Shown here: one piece after another, positions 1-7,534 of the stretch | How positions within the stretch are numbered: the first letter of the stretch is position 1 | Layout of the letters: each line of letters opens with the position of its first letter | Source of the DNA: Actinomycetales bacterium | GTDB taxonomy: Bacteria > Actinomycetota > Actinomycetes > Actinomycetales > Dermatophilaceae | Length of the DNA stretch: 8,945 nucleotides | Direction: 5' to 3' | NCBI GenBank assembly: GCA_016710645.1 | Contig: JADJVI010000041.1 | Location: forward strand, 1-8,945 | The notes under the pieces: generated by a model | The model's input: the letters and a program-made list of their open reading frames with translations, nothing else | What the model was told of the DNA's origin: nothing | Databases searched by the model: none | Position numbers and translations under genes: made by a program

Positions 1-2232
1 CAGGCGCCGATCATCTGCTGCACCGCCGAGGTGCTCGCCAACATGGCATTACGCGAGGGTGCCGTTGGCGCGGGTCTGGACGGCACCGTCGTCATGGACG
101 AGTTCCACTACTACGCCGACCCGCAGCGCGGCTGGGCCTGGCAAGTGCCGCTGCTGGAGTTGACCCGGGCGCAGTTCGTCCTCATGTCCGCGACCCTCGG
201 CGACATGTCGCGCATCGACGCTGACCTGCGGCGGCGCACCGGCCGTTCGGTGAGCGAGGTCACCGGCGTCGCCCGACCGGTGCCGCTCACCTTCACCTGG
301 TCGGTCACCCCACTGGCCGAGACGCTGGAGGAGATCGTCAGCACCCGCCGTGCGCCGGTGTATGTCGTGCATCCCTCTCAGGCGTCGGCAGCCGAGCAGG
401 CCGCGTCGCTCAAGAACCTCCCGCTCCTCAACGCCGCCGAAAGGGTTGCTGTCGCAGAGCGATTGGCCGGCGTGCGGTTTGCCGCAGGTTTCGGACGGGT
501 CCTCGGGGGGCTGTTGCGCCGCGGGATCGGGGTCCACCACGCGGGCATGCTGCCGCGCTATCGACGGCTGGTAGAGCAGCTTGCCCAAGCCGGCCTGGTC
601 AAGGTGGTCTGCGGCACTGACACCCTCGGGGTCGGCATCAATGTGCCGATCCGCACCGTGCTGCTGACCCAGTTGACCAAGTTCGACGGGCAGCGCGAGC
701 GGCTGCTCAAGGCCCGCGAGTTCCACCAGATCGCCGGCCGTGCCGGGCGGGCGGGGTTCGACACCCTCGGCGAGGTCGTCGTCCAGGCCCCCGACCATGT
801 CATCGAGAACGCCCGCCGGCTGGCCAAGGCCGGCGACGACCCGATCAAGGTCAAGCGGGTGCAACGGGTGAAACCCGCTGCGGGACAGATCGTCTGGAGC
901 GAAGCGACCTTCGACCGGCTCGTCTCCGCGGCCCCCGAGGCGTTGGTGTCCCGGATGAAGGTCGATGACGCGATGATCATCAACGTCGTGGCCCGGCCGG
1001 GTGACCCCGTGCGGGCCTTGTCACGGCTCACCCGCGACAACCACGAGGACCCCGCGGCGCAGGCCCGCCTGGCTCGCCGGGCCATTCGGCTCGGTCGCAG
1101 CTTGTTGGATGCCGGTGTGCTGCAACGCCTTTCGGAGCCCGACGAGACCGGGCGCACGCTGACGCTCACCGTCGAGCTGCCCGAAGACTTCGCTCTCAAC
1201 CAGCCACTGGCGCAGTTCGCCCTCGCGGCCCTCGACGTGCTCGACCCCGACGCCCCGACCTACGCCCTCGATGTCGTCTCGGTTGTCGAAGCGGTGCTGG
1301 ACAACCCCAAGCCGGTGCTGCTGGCCCAGCAGTGGGCCGCTCGCGGTGAGGCCGTCGCCGACATGAAGGCCGACGGGATCGACTACGAGGAACGGATGGA
1401 ACTCCTCGAGGAGGTCACCTGGCCGCGCCCGCTGGCCGAGCTGCTGGAGGCGACGTACACGGCATACCGGCACAGCCATCCCTGGCTCGGTGAGGACGCC
1501 CTGGCCCCCAAGTCGATCGTCCGTGAGATGTGGGAGCAGGCAATGAGCTTCACCGACCTGGTGAGCCGCTATGGCCTGAGCCGGTCCGAGGGCGTGGCGC
1601 TGCGCTATCTCTCCGACGCCTATCGCACGCTGCGCCAGACCGTGCCGGCCGGCTACCGCACGCCCGAGCTCGACGAGGTCATCGAGTGGCTCGGCGAGAC
1701 GATCCGCCAGACCGACTCCTCGCTCGTCGACGAATGGGAGGCGCTGGTCACCCCCGGCGCGACTCCGTCGAGCGAGCCGAGCGCGCCACCCCGCCCGCCG
1801 CGCCCGCTGTCGGCCAACACCCAGGCGCTGCAGACCATGGTGCGCCGGGCGATGTGGCGGCGCGTGGAACTCGCCGCCCGCGACGACGTGACCGGCCTGG
1901 CCGCCCTGGAGCAGGCCGGAGCCGCGCTCACCGAGCCGCCCACCCCGGTCGTCATGACAAGGCGCCAGTGGGACGCCGCGTTGGAGGACTACTTCGCCGA
2001 GCACGACGAGATCGGCACCGACGCCGACGCGCGAGGGCCGGCCATGCTTGCCATCGAACGCGAGGTCACCGAGTCCTCTGACGGCGAGCCGGGCCGCTTC
2101 TGGCGAGTCCGCCAGACCCTCGCCGACCCTGCCGACGACCACGACTGGGTCATCGAGGCTCAGGTCGACCTCGACGCCACCGACGCGGTCGGCGAGCTGG
2201 TGCTCACCACGTTGGGCCTCCGCCAGCTCTAA
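1..2232 (+). CDS. DEAD/DEAH-box helicase with DUF3516 C-terminal region (5' truncated)
   Basis: Superfamily 2, Ski2-like ATP-dependent nucleic-acid helicase. The reading frame is open from the first base, so the start and Walker A motif lie outside the window; 743 residues are visible. Motifs, numbered from the first visible codon: Walker B DEFH (33-36), motif III SATLGD (63-68), GTDTLGVGINVP (205-216) and motif VI HQIAGRAGRAGFD (242-254). The segment from about residue 270 to the end matches the DUF3516 region I know from actinobacterial helicases, including the stretches ALNQPLAQFAL and YALDVVSVVEAVL. An Arg/Pro/Ser-rich linker lies near residues 585-602. The family is cytoplasmic and probably acts in RNA or DNA remodelling; its substrate is not established to my knowledge. 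It converges on prpE, with a hairpin between them. Family assignment is firm; biological role is open. Confidence 0.93.
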   Translation, partial: QAPIICCTAEVLANMALREGAVGAGLDGTVVMDEFHYYADPQRGWAWQVPLLELTRAQFVLMSATLGDMSRIDADLRRRTGRSVSEVTGVARPVPLTFTWSVTPLAETLEEIVSTRRAPVYVVHPSQASAAEQAASLKNLPLLNAAERVAVAERLAGVRFAAGFGRVLGGLLRRGIGVHHAGMLPRYRRLVEQLAQAGLVKVVCGTDTLGVGINVPIRTVLLTQLTKFDGQRERLLKAREFHQIAGRAGRAGFDTLGEVVVQAPDHVIENARRLAKAGDDPIKVKRVQRVKPAAGQIVWSEATFDRLVSAAPEALVSRMKVDDAMIINVVARPGDPVRALSRLTRDNHEDPAAQARLARRAIRLGRSLLDAGVLQRLSEPDETGRTLTLTVELPEDFALNQPLAQFALAALDVLDPDAPTYALDVVSVVEAVLDNPKPVLLAQQWAARGEAVADMKADGIDYEERMELLEEVTWPRPLAELLEATYTAYRHSHPWLGEDALAPKSIVREMWEQAMSFTDLVSRYGLSRSEGVALRYLSDAYRTLRQTVPAGYRTPELDEVIEWLGETIRQTDSSLVDEWEALVTPGATPSSEPSAPPRPPRPLSANTQALQTMVRRAMWRRVELAARDDVTGLAALEQAGAALTEPPTPVVMTRRQWDAALEDYFAEHDEIGTDADARGPAMLAIEREVTESSDGEPGRFWRVRQTLADPADDHDWVIEAQVDLDATDAVGELVLTTLGLRQL
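1459..1468 (-). repeat. Full copy of the GGTATGCCGT word inside the helicase gene
   Basis: The plus strand reads ACGGCATACC, the reverse complement of GGTATGCCGT. It encodes Thr-Ala-Tyr in the helicase frame. It is one of seven exact 10-mer copies in the window and the only one in this gene. Confidence 0.85.
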
Positions 2233-2270
2233 CCCCGGCACCTCCGACAGTCCTCGGAACACAGGCAAAC

Positions 2271-2306
2271 CGAGGGGGTATGCCGTCCGCACGGCATACC
2301 CCCTCG
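2271..2306. terminator. Bidirectional hairpin between convergent genes, made of an inverted GGTATGCCGT pair
   Basis: The left arm CGAGGGGGTATGCCGT (2271-2286) and right arm ACGGCATACCCCCTCG (2291-2306) are perfect reverse complements, giving 16 bp around the loop CCGC. It lies 38 nt after the helicase stop and 28 nt beyond the prpE stop, where a shared terminator is expected. No strong T-run follows on either strand (plus continues TGGCCCC; minus continues GTTTGCC), so if it terminates it is of the U-poor kind common in actinobacteria. Inner arms are GGTATGCCGT (2277-2286) and ACGGCATACC (2291-2300). Confidence 0.85.
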
Positions 2307-2334
2307 TGGCCCCTCCCAGGGTGGTTACGGCCGG

Positions 2335-4233
2335 TCAGTCCTCCGGGTGGAGGATCGGAGTGAGCATGGTGAGGACGTTGACGTCCTCGATCGTCGCCGG
2401 CACCACGGGCGTGTGGCCGTCGGCGATCTCGCGCATGGTCTTGCGCAGGATCTTGCCGGAACGGGTCTTGGGCAACGCAGTGACGATGTCGACCTGCCGC
2501 AGCGCGGCGACCGCACCGACCTCCGACCGCACCCGGGCGACGAGCTCCTTCTTGATCCGCTCGCCCTGGCTGGCCGCGTCTATGCCCGCCTTGAGCACAA
2601 CCAACGCCCGCGGGAGCTGGCCCTTGAGGTCGTCATGAACGCCGATGACGGCACACTCGGCGACCGCTTCGTGACCCGCGAGCGCGGCCTCGATCGAGCC
2701 GGTGGAGAGGCGGTGGCCGGCGACGTTGAGCACATCGTCGGTGCGGCCCATGACGTAGACGTAGCCGTCCTCGTCGATGTAGCCGCCGTCACCGGTGAGG
2801 TAATAGCCAGGGTAGGCCGCCATGTAGGACGACACGAACCGCTCGTCGTCGTTGTAGAGCGTCGGGAAGGTGCCGGGGGGCAGCGGCAGCTTGATGCAGA
2901 TTGCGCCCTCCTGGCCGGCGGGCAGCTTCTCGCCCATCGCATCGAGGATCTCGACCTGGTAGCCGGGCACGCACACCGACGGCGAACCGGGCTTGATCGG
3001 CAGGGCCTCCAGGCTGCGGCAGTTGGCGGCGATCGGCCAGCCGGTCTCGGTCTGCCACCAGTTGTCGACGACGGGGACGCCGAGCTTTTCGTGGGCCCAG
3101 TGGTAGGTGTCGGGGTCCAAACGCTCCCCGGCGAGGTAGAGGGTCTTGAAGTGCGACAGGTCGTAGCCCTCGACCTTCGAGCCTTCCGGGTCCTCCCGCT
3201 TGATCGCGCGAATGGCCGTCGGGGCCGTGAACATCGTCACCGCGCCGTATTCCGACACGATCCGCCAGAAGGCGCCCGCATCGGGGGTGCCGACCGGCTT
3301 GCCTTCGTAGACGATCGTCGTCGCGCCGGTGAGCAGCGGGGCGTAGACGATGTAGGAGTGGCCGACGACCCAGCCCACGTCGCTGGCGGTGAACATCGTC
3401 TCGCCTGGCTCGACGCCGTAGATATTGCGCATCGACCACCGCAATGCGACCGCGTGACCGCCGTTGTCGCGGTAGATGCCCTTGGGCTTTCCGGTGGTGC
3501 CGGAGGTGTAGAGGATGTAGAGCGGGTCGGTCGCTGCCACCTCGACGCAGTCGGCGCCGGCCTCGGCGGCCGGTGAGGAGACGAACTCGCGCCAGTCGAC
3601 ATCGCGCGGTCCCATCGCGGCCTCGCACTGCTCACGCTGCAGCATGACGACGAGCTCGGGCTTGTGCTCGGAGCGCTCGATGCCTTCGTCGAGGAAGGGC
3701 TTGTAGGGCACGACGCGGCTGGGCTCGATGCCGCAGGAGGCCGACAGGATGACCTTGGGCTTGGCGTCGTCGATGCGGGCCGCGAGCTCGGCCGGCGCGA
3801 AGCCACCGAAGACGACCGAGTGGACGGCGCCGATCCGCGCGCAGGCCAGCATGGCGAAGACCGCCTCGGGGACCATCGGCATGTAGACGACGACGCGGTC
3901 ACCCTTGACCACCCCGGCGCCCGCCAGCGCACCGGCCAGGCGACGCACTTCACTCAGCACCTCGGCATACGTGTAAGAGGCCTTGGCGCCGGTGACCGGC
4001 GAGTCGTAGTGGATCGCCACCTGGTCGCCGCGCTCGGCAATGTGCCGGTCGAGGGCGTTGTAGCAGGTGTTGAGAGTGGCGCCCGGGAACCAGCGGTAAA
4101 AGGGCGGGTTGGAGTCGTCCAGCACCTGCGTGGGCGGGGTGATCCAGTCGATGTCCTTGGCCGCCTCGCCCCAGAACCCCTGCGGGTCGGCGATGCTCGC
4201 GTCGTAACTCTTCCGATATGCGCCAGTGCTCAT
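2335..4233 (-). CDS. prpE: Propionyl-CoA/acetyl-CoA synthetase, AMP-forming (PrpE type)
   Basis: Ligates a short-chain carboxylate to CoA through an acyl-adenylate, consuming ATP and releasing AMP and PPi. The product is 632 residues, normal for the Acs/PrpE family. Visible motifs: N-terminal ACAS-type cap (about 8-65), adenylation P-loop YTSGTTGKPKG (242-252), NWWQTETGW (391-399), hinge/ribose motif GRTDDVLNVAGHRLSTG (496-512), and near the C-terminus PKTRSGKILRK with the catalytic Lys594, which in this family is the usual target of reversible acetylation. NWWQTETGWPIAAN resembles propionate-type enzymes more than Acs (WWQTETGG), so propionate is the likelier substrate, but acetate cannot be excluded. 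The ATG at 4233 is chosen because family homology (YRKSYDASIADPQGFW) begins directly after it; an upstream in-frame ATG at 4347 adds 38 unlike residues. No good Shine-Dalgarno is visible. Confidence 0.92.
   Translation of the reverse strand: MSTGAYRKSYDASIADPQGFWGEAAKDIDWITPPTQVLDDSNPPFYRWFPGATLNTCYNALDRHIAERGDQVAIHYDSPVTGAKASYTYAEVLSEVRRLAGALAGAGVVKGDRVVVYMPMVPEAVFAMLACARIGAVHSVVFGGFAPAELAARIDDAKPKVILSASCGIEPSRVVPYKPFLDEGIERSEHKPELVVMLQREQCEAAMGPRDVDWREFVSSPAAEAGADCVEVAATDPLYILYTSGTTGKPKGIYRDNGGHAVALRWSMRNIYGVEPGETMFTASDVGWVVGHSYIVYAPLLTGATTIVYEGKPVGTPDAGAFWRIVSEYGAVTMFTAPTAIRAIKREDPEGSKVEGYDLSHFKTLYLAGERLDPDTYHWAHEKLGVPVVDNWWQTETGWPIAANCRSLEALPIKPGSPSVCVPGYQVEILDAMGEKLPAGQEGAICIKLPLPPGTFPTLYNDDERFVSSYMAAYPGYYLTGDGGYIDEDGYVYVMGRTDDVLNVAGHRLSTGSIEAALAGHEAVAECAVIGVHDDLKGQLPRALVVLKAGIDAASQGERIKKELVARVRSEVGAVAALRQVDIVTALPKTRSGKILRKTMREIADGHTPVVPATIEDVNVLTMLTPILHPED
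3963..3970 (-). repeat. Core copy of GTATGCCG inside prpE
   Basis: The plus strand reads CGGCATAC. In the prpE frame it supplies TAT GCC (Tyr89-Ala90). It matches the 8-base core but not the outer bases of the 10-mer. Confidence 0.7.
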
Positions 4234-4250
4234 GGCGGAACAATGCCCCG

Positions 4251-4260
4251 GGTATGCCGT
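4251..4260 (+). repeat. Full GGTATGCCGT copy just upstream of prpE
   Basis: This single, unpaired 10-mer is 17 nt upstream of the prpE start codon in the prpE/LOG divergent region (4234-4392). It continues as GGTATGCCGTGC, the same 12-mer as in both arms of the 8601-8639 hairpin. Because of its position it would lie in the promoter or leader of prpE. Confidence 0.85.
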
Positions 4261-4355
4261 GCCCCGCCACCGGAGGTTCCTCACACCGGGCCGGGTCTGC
4301 GCTGGGGCGACGATGGGTTGCGCCGAACGGTCGCGCCGAGCCGTCACGCCGAACG

Positions 4356-4381
4356 CTCGCCGTGAGGCGCCTCACGGTGAG
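4356..4381. promoter_or_regulatory. 26-bp near-perfect palindrome at the LOG gene start; candidate operator
   Basis: The inner 18 bases (4360-4377, CCGTGAGGC then GCCTCACGG) form a perfect palindrome. Extending to 4356-4381 adds three more pairs with one mismatch (4359/4378). It can also be read as two 11-mers, CTCGCCGTGAG (4356-4366) and CTCACGGTGAG (4371-4381), spaced 4 nt apart. The right end GGTGAG (4376-4381) is the best Shine-Dalgarno candidate for the GTG at 4393, so the site could act as a DNA operator or as an RNA fold hiding the ribosome site. No matching regulator is encoded beside it. Confidence 0.6.
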
Positions 4382-4392
4382 ACCATCCTGGC

Positions 4393-5565
4393 GTGGAGAT
4401 CGACCGCCTTGAGGTGCTGCGAGCCTTGCTCGCGGGCGAGACCGCCGCGCAGGCGAGCACCGGCCGCCACCATGCCGCGAAAGGCTTGGGCGGCGTGCGG
4501 CTGCAAGACCTGGACTTGCACGAGGTCGAGGACCAGCTCCTGGCCCGCACCGACCTCACCGACCTGGTCGTGCTCGGCGGCGCCCTCTCCCCCGCCCTGA
4601 CCCTGCACCTCGTGCGGCACGGCGCGATCGTCTTCCCCTCCGACCCGCAGGCTCCGCTCAACGTCTACCGCTCGCAGACCTACACCGCCGACGAGCTGTA
4701 TGCCGGCCTCGACGGCCCCGACGGGTATGCCGGGACCCTGGACGGACGCACCTACGCGTGGACCACCGACCGGCGCTCCGAGCACGACGCCTACGCGACC
4801 ATGCTGCGGGCCATCCACGACGAGTCGATCACCGACGCACTCGACGACCGGCTCGACGGCCTTCCGGTCGTTGGGGTGATGGGCGGGCACGCCGTGCAAC
4901 GCGGCAGCAATGTGTATGCCGCCGCGGCCCGTCTGGGTTTCGAGCTCGCCGAGGCTGGTCTCGTGGTCGCCACCGGCGGCGGCCCCGGCGCGATGGAGGC
5001 CGCCAACCTCGGTGCGTATGCCGGGTCGTTCCCTTCGCTGCAGAAGGCGATGAACGCGCTCGGGTCACGGCCGAGTTATCAACGCGACGTGCAGGCGTGG
5101 GCCCAGACGGCGTTTTCGGCTCGCGCCATGCTCGGAGTTCGTGGCACAGACGACCCGCTCCGGTCGGTGGGTATCCCGACCTGGTTCTACGGCCACGAGC
5201 CCCCCAACGTCTTCGGCCAGGCCATCGCGAAGTACTTCTCCAACGCGCTGCGCGAGGACGGCCTCCTGGCCCGCTGCACCCACGGGGTGGTCGTCCTTCC
5301 AGGATCGGCGGGCACGGTGCAGGAGATCTTCCAGGCCGCCACCCGGGTCTTCTACGAGCGGATGCCCACGAGAGGTGGCTCGGATAGCCTGCCGCCGCTC
5401 ATCCTTGTTGGACGCACCCACTGGACCCGCACCCTGCCGGTCTGGCCCGCGTTGCAGACGCTGGCGCGCTCCACCCCGTCGGGTCGAATGGTGCAGGCCC
5501 TGCATCTGGTCGACACCCCCGGCCAGGCCGCTGCGATCGTGACCGAACGGCATACCGCGTCCTAG
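4393..5565 (+). CDS. LOG/PpnN-like Rossmann-fold nucleotide-binding protein
   Basis: A 390-residue cytoplasmic protein of the LOG superfamily (COG1611 type). Members hydrolyse nucleoside 5'-monophosphates to base and ribose 5-phosphate; LOG proteins release cytokinins and PpnN acts on purine/pyrimidine nucleotides. The N-terminal ~155 residues carry no motif I recognise. The LOG core starts near 157 (LPVVGVMGGHAVQRGS), followed by GGGPGAMEAAN (195-205) and PGSAGTVQEIF (303-313). The second is the family PGGxGTxxE motif with Ser at the second Gly; the Glu (311) is kept. The start is GTG at 4393, with GGTGAG 11 nt upstream and only the palindrome before it. It is divergent from prpE and convergent with the antitoxin gene, so probably a single-gene unit. 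The family call is good; the substrate is unknown, and a nucleotide-binding protein without hydrolase activity is possible. Confidence 0.85.
   Translation: MEIDRLEVLRALLAGETAAQASTGRHHAAKGLGGVRLQDLDLHEVEDQLLARTDLTDLVVLGGALSPALTLHLVRHGAIVFPSDPQAPLNVYRSQTYTADELYAGLDGPDGYAGTLDGRTYAWTTDRRSEHDAYATMLRAIHDESITDALDDRLDGLPVVGVMGGHAVQRGSNVYAAAARLGFELAEAGLVVATGGGPGAMEAANLGAYAGSFPSLQKAMNALGSRPSYQRDVQAWAQTAFSARAMLGVRGTDDPLRSVGIPTWFYGHEPPNVFGQAIAKYFSNALREDGLLARCTHGVVVLPGSAGTVQEIFQAATRVFYERMPTRGGSDSLPPLILVGRTHWTRTLPVWPALQTLARSTPSGRMVQALHLVDTPGQAAAIVTERHTAS
4698..5023 (+). repeat. Cluster of four GTATGCCG core copies inside the LOG gene
   Basis: Exact GTATGCCG occurs at 4698-4705, 4725-4732, 4914-4921 and 5016-5023, all on the coding strand. 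Each supplies a Tyr-Ala pair written TAT GCC. The copy at 4725 matches 9 of 10 bases of GGTATGCCGT. This is the densest cluster in the window. Confidence 0.75.
5547..5556 (-). repeat. Full copy of GGTATGCCGT at the 3' end of the LOG gene
   Basis: The plus strand reads ACGGCATACC, 6 nt before the stop codon, in the codons for Arg-His-Thr (CGG CAT ACC). Here the word is in a different reading phase from the Tyr-Ala copies, which shows the DNA word rather than a peptide is what recurs. It has no inverted partner nearby. Confidence 0.85.
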
Positions 5566-5598
5566 TCAAGAGGTCGCGGCGACCGTCGTCGGGGCCGG

Positions 5599-5901
5599 TC
5601 AGGCGATCTTGAAGGTGTCGTCTCCGACGCGGACCTCAAGGGTGAGGGTCCCGCCGAGGGCTTCGACATAGCGGCGAAGGGTGTCGACCTGAGCCTTGTC
5701 GATGTCGCCACGCTCAATCGTGGAAACTCGGTTCTGGCTGACGGCGAGCTGCTGGGCGAGTTCGACCTGAGTGAGGTCGAACTGCTCCCGCAGTTCGCGA
5801 AGGCGCCACGCGCGGGACTCGGCAACCATGCGGTCCTTATGCGCCTGGACCTTTTCGGCACGCGGTGGGCGACGGAGCTTGATCTCCTTCAGGGTCGTCA
5901 T
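5599..5901 (-). CDS. higA: XRE-family antitoxin (HigA-like)
   Basis: Small DNA-binding antitoxin of 100 residues. A basic N-terminal segment is followed by a Cro/CI-type helix-turn-helix at about 34-68 (LRELREQFDLTQVELAQQLAVSQNRVSTIERG), then a short C-terminal part rich in beta-forming residues (GGTLTLEVRVGD). In HigBA-type modules the antitoxin binds the toxin and represses the operon promoter. The ATG at 5901 is preferred: GAAGG at 5907-5911 is a good Shine-Dalgarno, and the ATG overlaps the toxin stop as ATGA, the usual coupled toxin-first arrangement. A longer in-frame start at 5979 lies inside the toxin gene. The gene is intact although its toxin is not. It converges on the LOG gene, with 33 nt between stops. 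Confidence 0.88.
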   Translation of the reverse strand: MTTLKEIKLRRPPRAEKVQAHKDRMVAESRAWRLRELREQFDLTQVELAQQLAVSQNRVSTIERGDIDKAQVDTLRRYVEALGGTLTLEVRVGDDTFKIA

Positions 5902-6250
5902 GGATTCCTTCTTCGTCTCAGGTCCTTGAGGTGGTCGTCGAATAGGTCGTCGGCAATCCGGATGTTTGTGGTGTACCACCGTCGCCAGTTGCCGGCTTTG
6001 TCGCCGGCGACGAGAAGGATCGCCCTTCGTTTCGGATCGAAAGCGAAGAGCATCCGGATCTCGGATCGGCCTCGCGAGCCAGGGCGCAACTCCTTCATGT
6101 TCTTGACCCGGTCAGCGTGTCCACCAGCGGCCGCCCGAGCGTCGGGCCGTCGTCCTGCAACACGTCCAGTGCAGCGATCACCAAGTCGTAGTCATCGTCG
6201 TCCAGCGCATAGAGCCACTCTTCGATGAGCGTGACGTCGACTTCCCACAC
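5898..6250 (-). pseudogene. higB: RelE/HigB-family (Gp49-like) toxin, frameshifted
   Basis: Family members are ribosome-associated mRNA interferases. Two pieces in different frames together match a full toxin. Frame A runs from GTG at 6250 (VWEVDVTLIEEWLYALDDDD ... TLGRPLVDTLTGSR) to TGA at 6095-6097, 51 residues. Frame B begins at ATG 6098 (MKELRPGSRGRSEIRMLFAF ... GDKAGNWRRWY) and ends at 5898, 66 residues. Family proteins read GSRxxNMKELRPGS across the join. Restoring 7 nt gives TGSRVKNMKELRP and a normal length of about 119 residues. The fragments are joined by an ATGA overlap, so the C-terminal part could be translated by reinitiation. The N-terminal WEV start and the C-terminal conserved core are both present, so the lesion looks recent or is a sequencing error. 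Promoter and antitoxin are intact. Confidence 0.8.
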
Positions 6251-6255
6251 CGCCT

Positions 6256-6285
6256 ACGATACAACTTCACAGTTGTACACCGCAA
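6256..6285 (-). promoter_or_regulatory. Toxin-antitoxin promoter with operator in the spacer
   Basis: On the minus strand a -35-like TTGCGG (6280-6285) and a -10-like TATCGT (6256-6261) are 18 bp apart. A perfect inverted repeat, TACAACT-TCAC-AGTTGTA (6260-6277 on plus), fills the spacer and overlaps the -10, as expected for an autorepressed toxin-antitoxin operator. The GTG of the toxin (6250) begins 5 nt beyond the -10, so the transcript is probably leaderless. The promoter starts only 9 nt past the kbl stop. Element match is by eye; the inverted repeat itself is certain. Confidence 0.7.
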
Positions 6286-6294
6286 GAGTTTACT

Positions 6295-7524
<1,230 letters not shown>

Positions 7525-7534
7525 GGCGAAACTC

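Noticed and set aside
1021..2292. Long minus-strand open frame (423 codons) opposite the helicase
   Set aside because: A GC-rich antisense shadow of the helicase gene with low-complexity composition; the plus-strand frame has clear helicase motifs.
2347..3576. Long plus-strand open frame (409 codons) opposite prpE
   Set aside because: Antisense shadow: the minus-strand frame carries all adenylation-domain motifs, and the plus frame is repetitive Gly/Asp/Val/Arg.
4234..4347. N-terminal extension of prpE to an upstream ATG
   Set aside because: The 38 added residues do not resemble the family, would cross the repeated word, and have no ribosome site; homology begins at 4233.
5572..5584. GGTCGC-G-GCGACC inverted repeat between the LOG and antitoxin stops as a terminator
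   Set aside because: The RNA stem would be only about 5 bp with a 3-nt loop and no T-run; such repeats are common in GC-rich DNA.
6098..6112. Programmed -1 frameshifting to make a full toxin
   Set aside because: A -1 shift would join the frames, but no standard X XXY YYZ slippery heptamer fits, and two residues of the family's GSR-xx-NMKEL spacing would be missing; a deletion is simpler.
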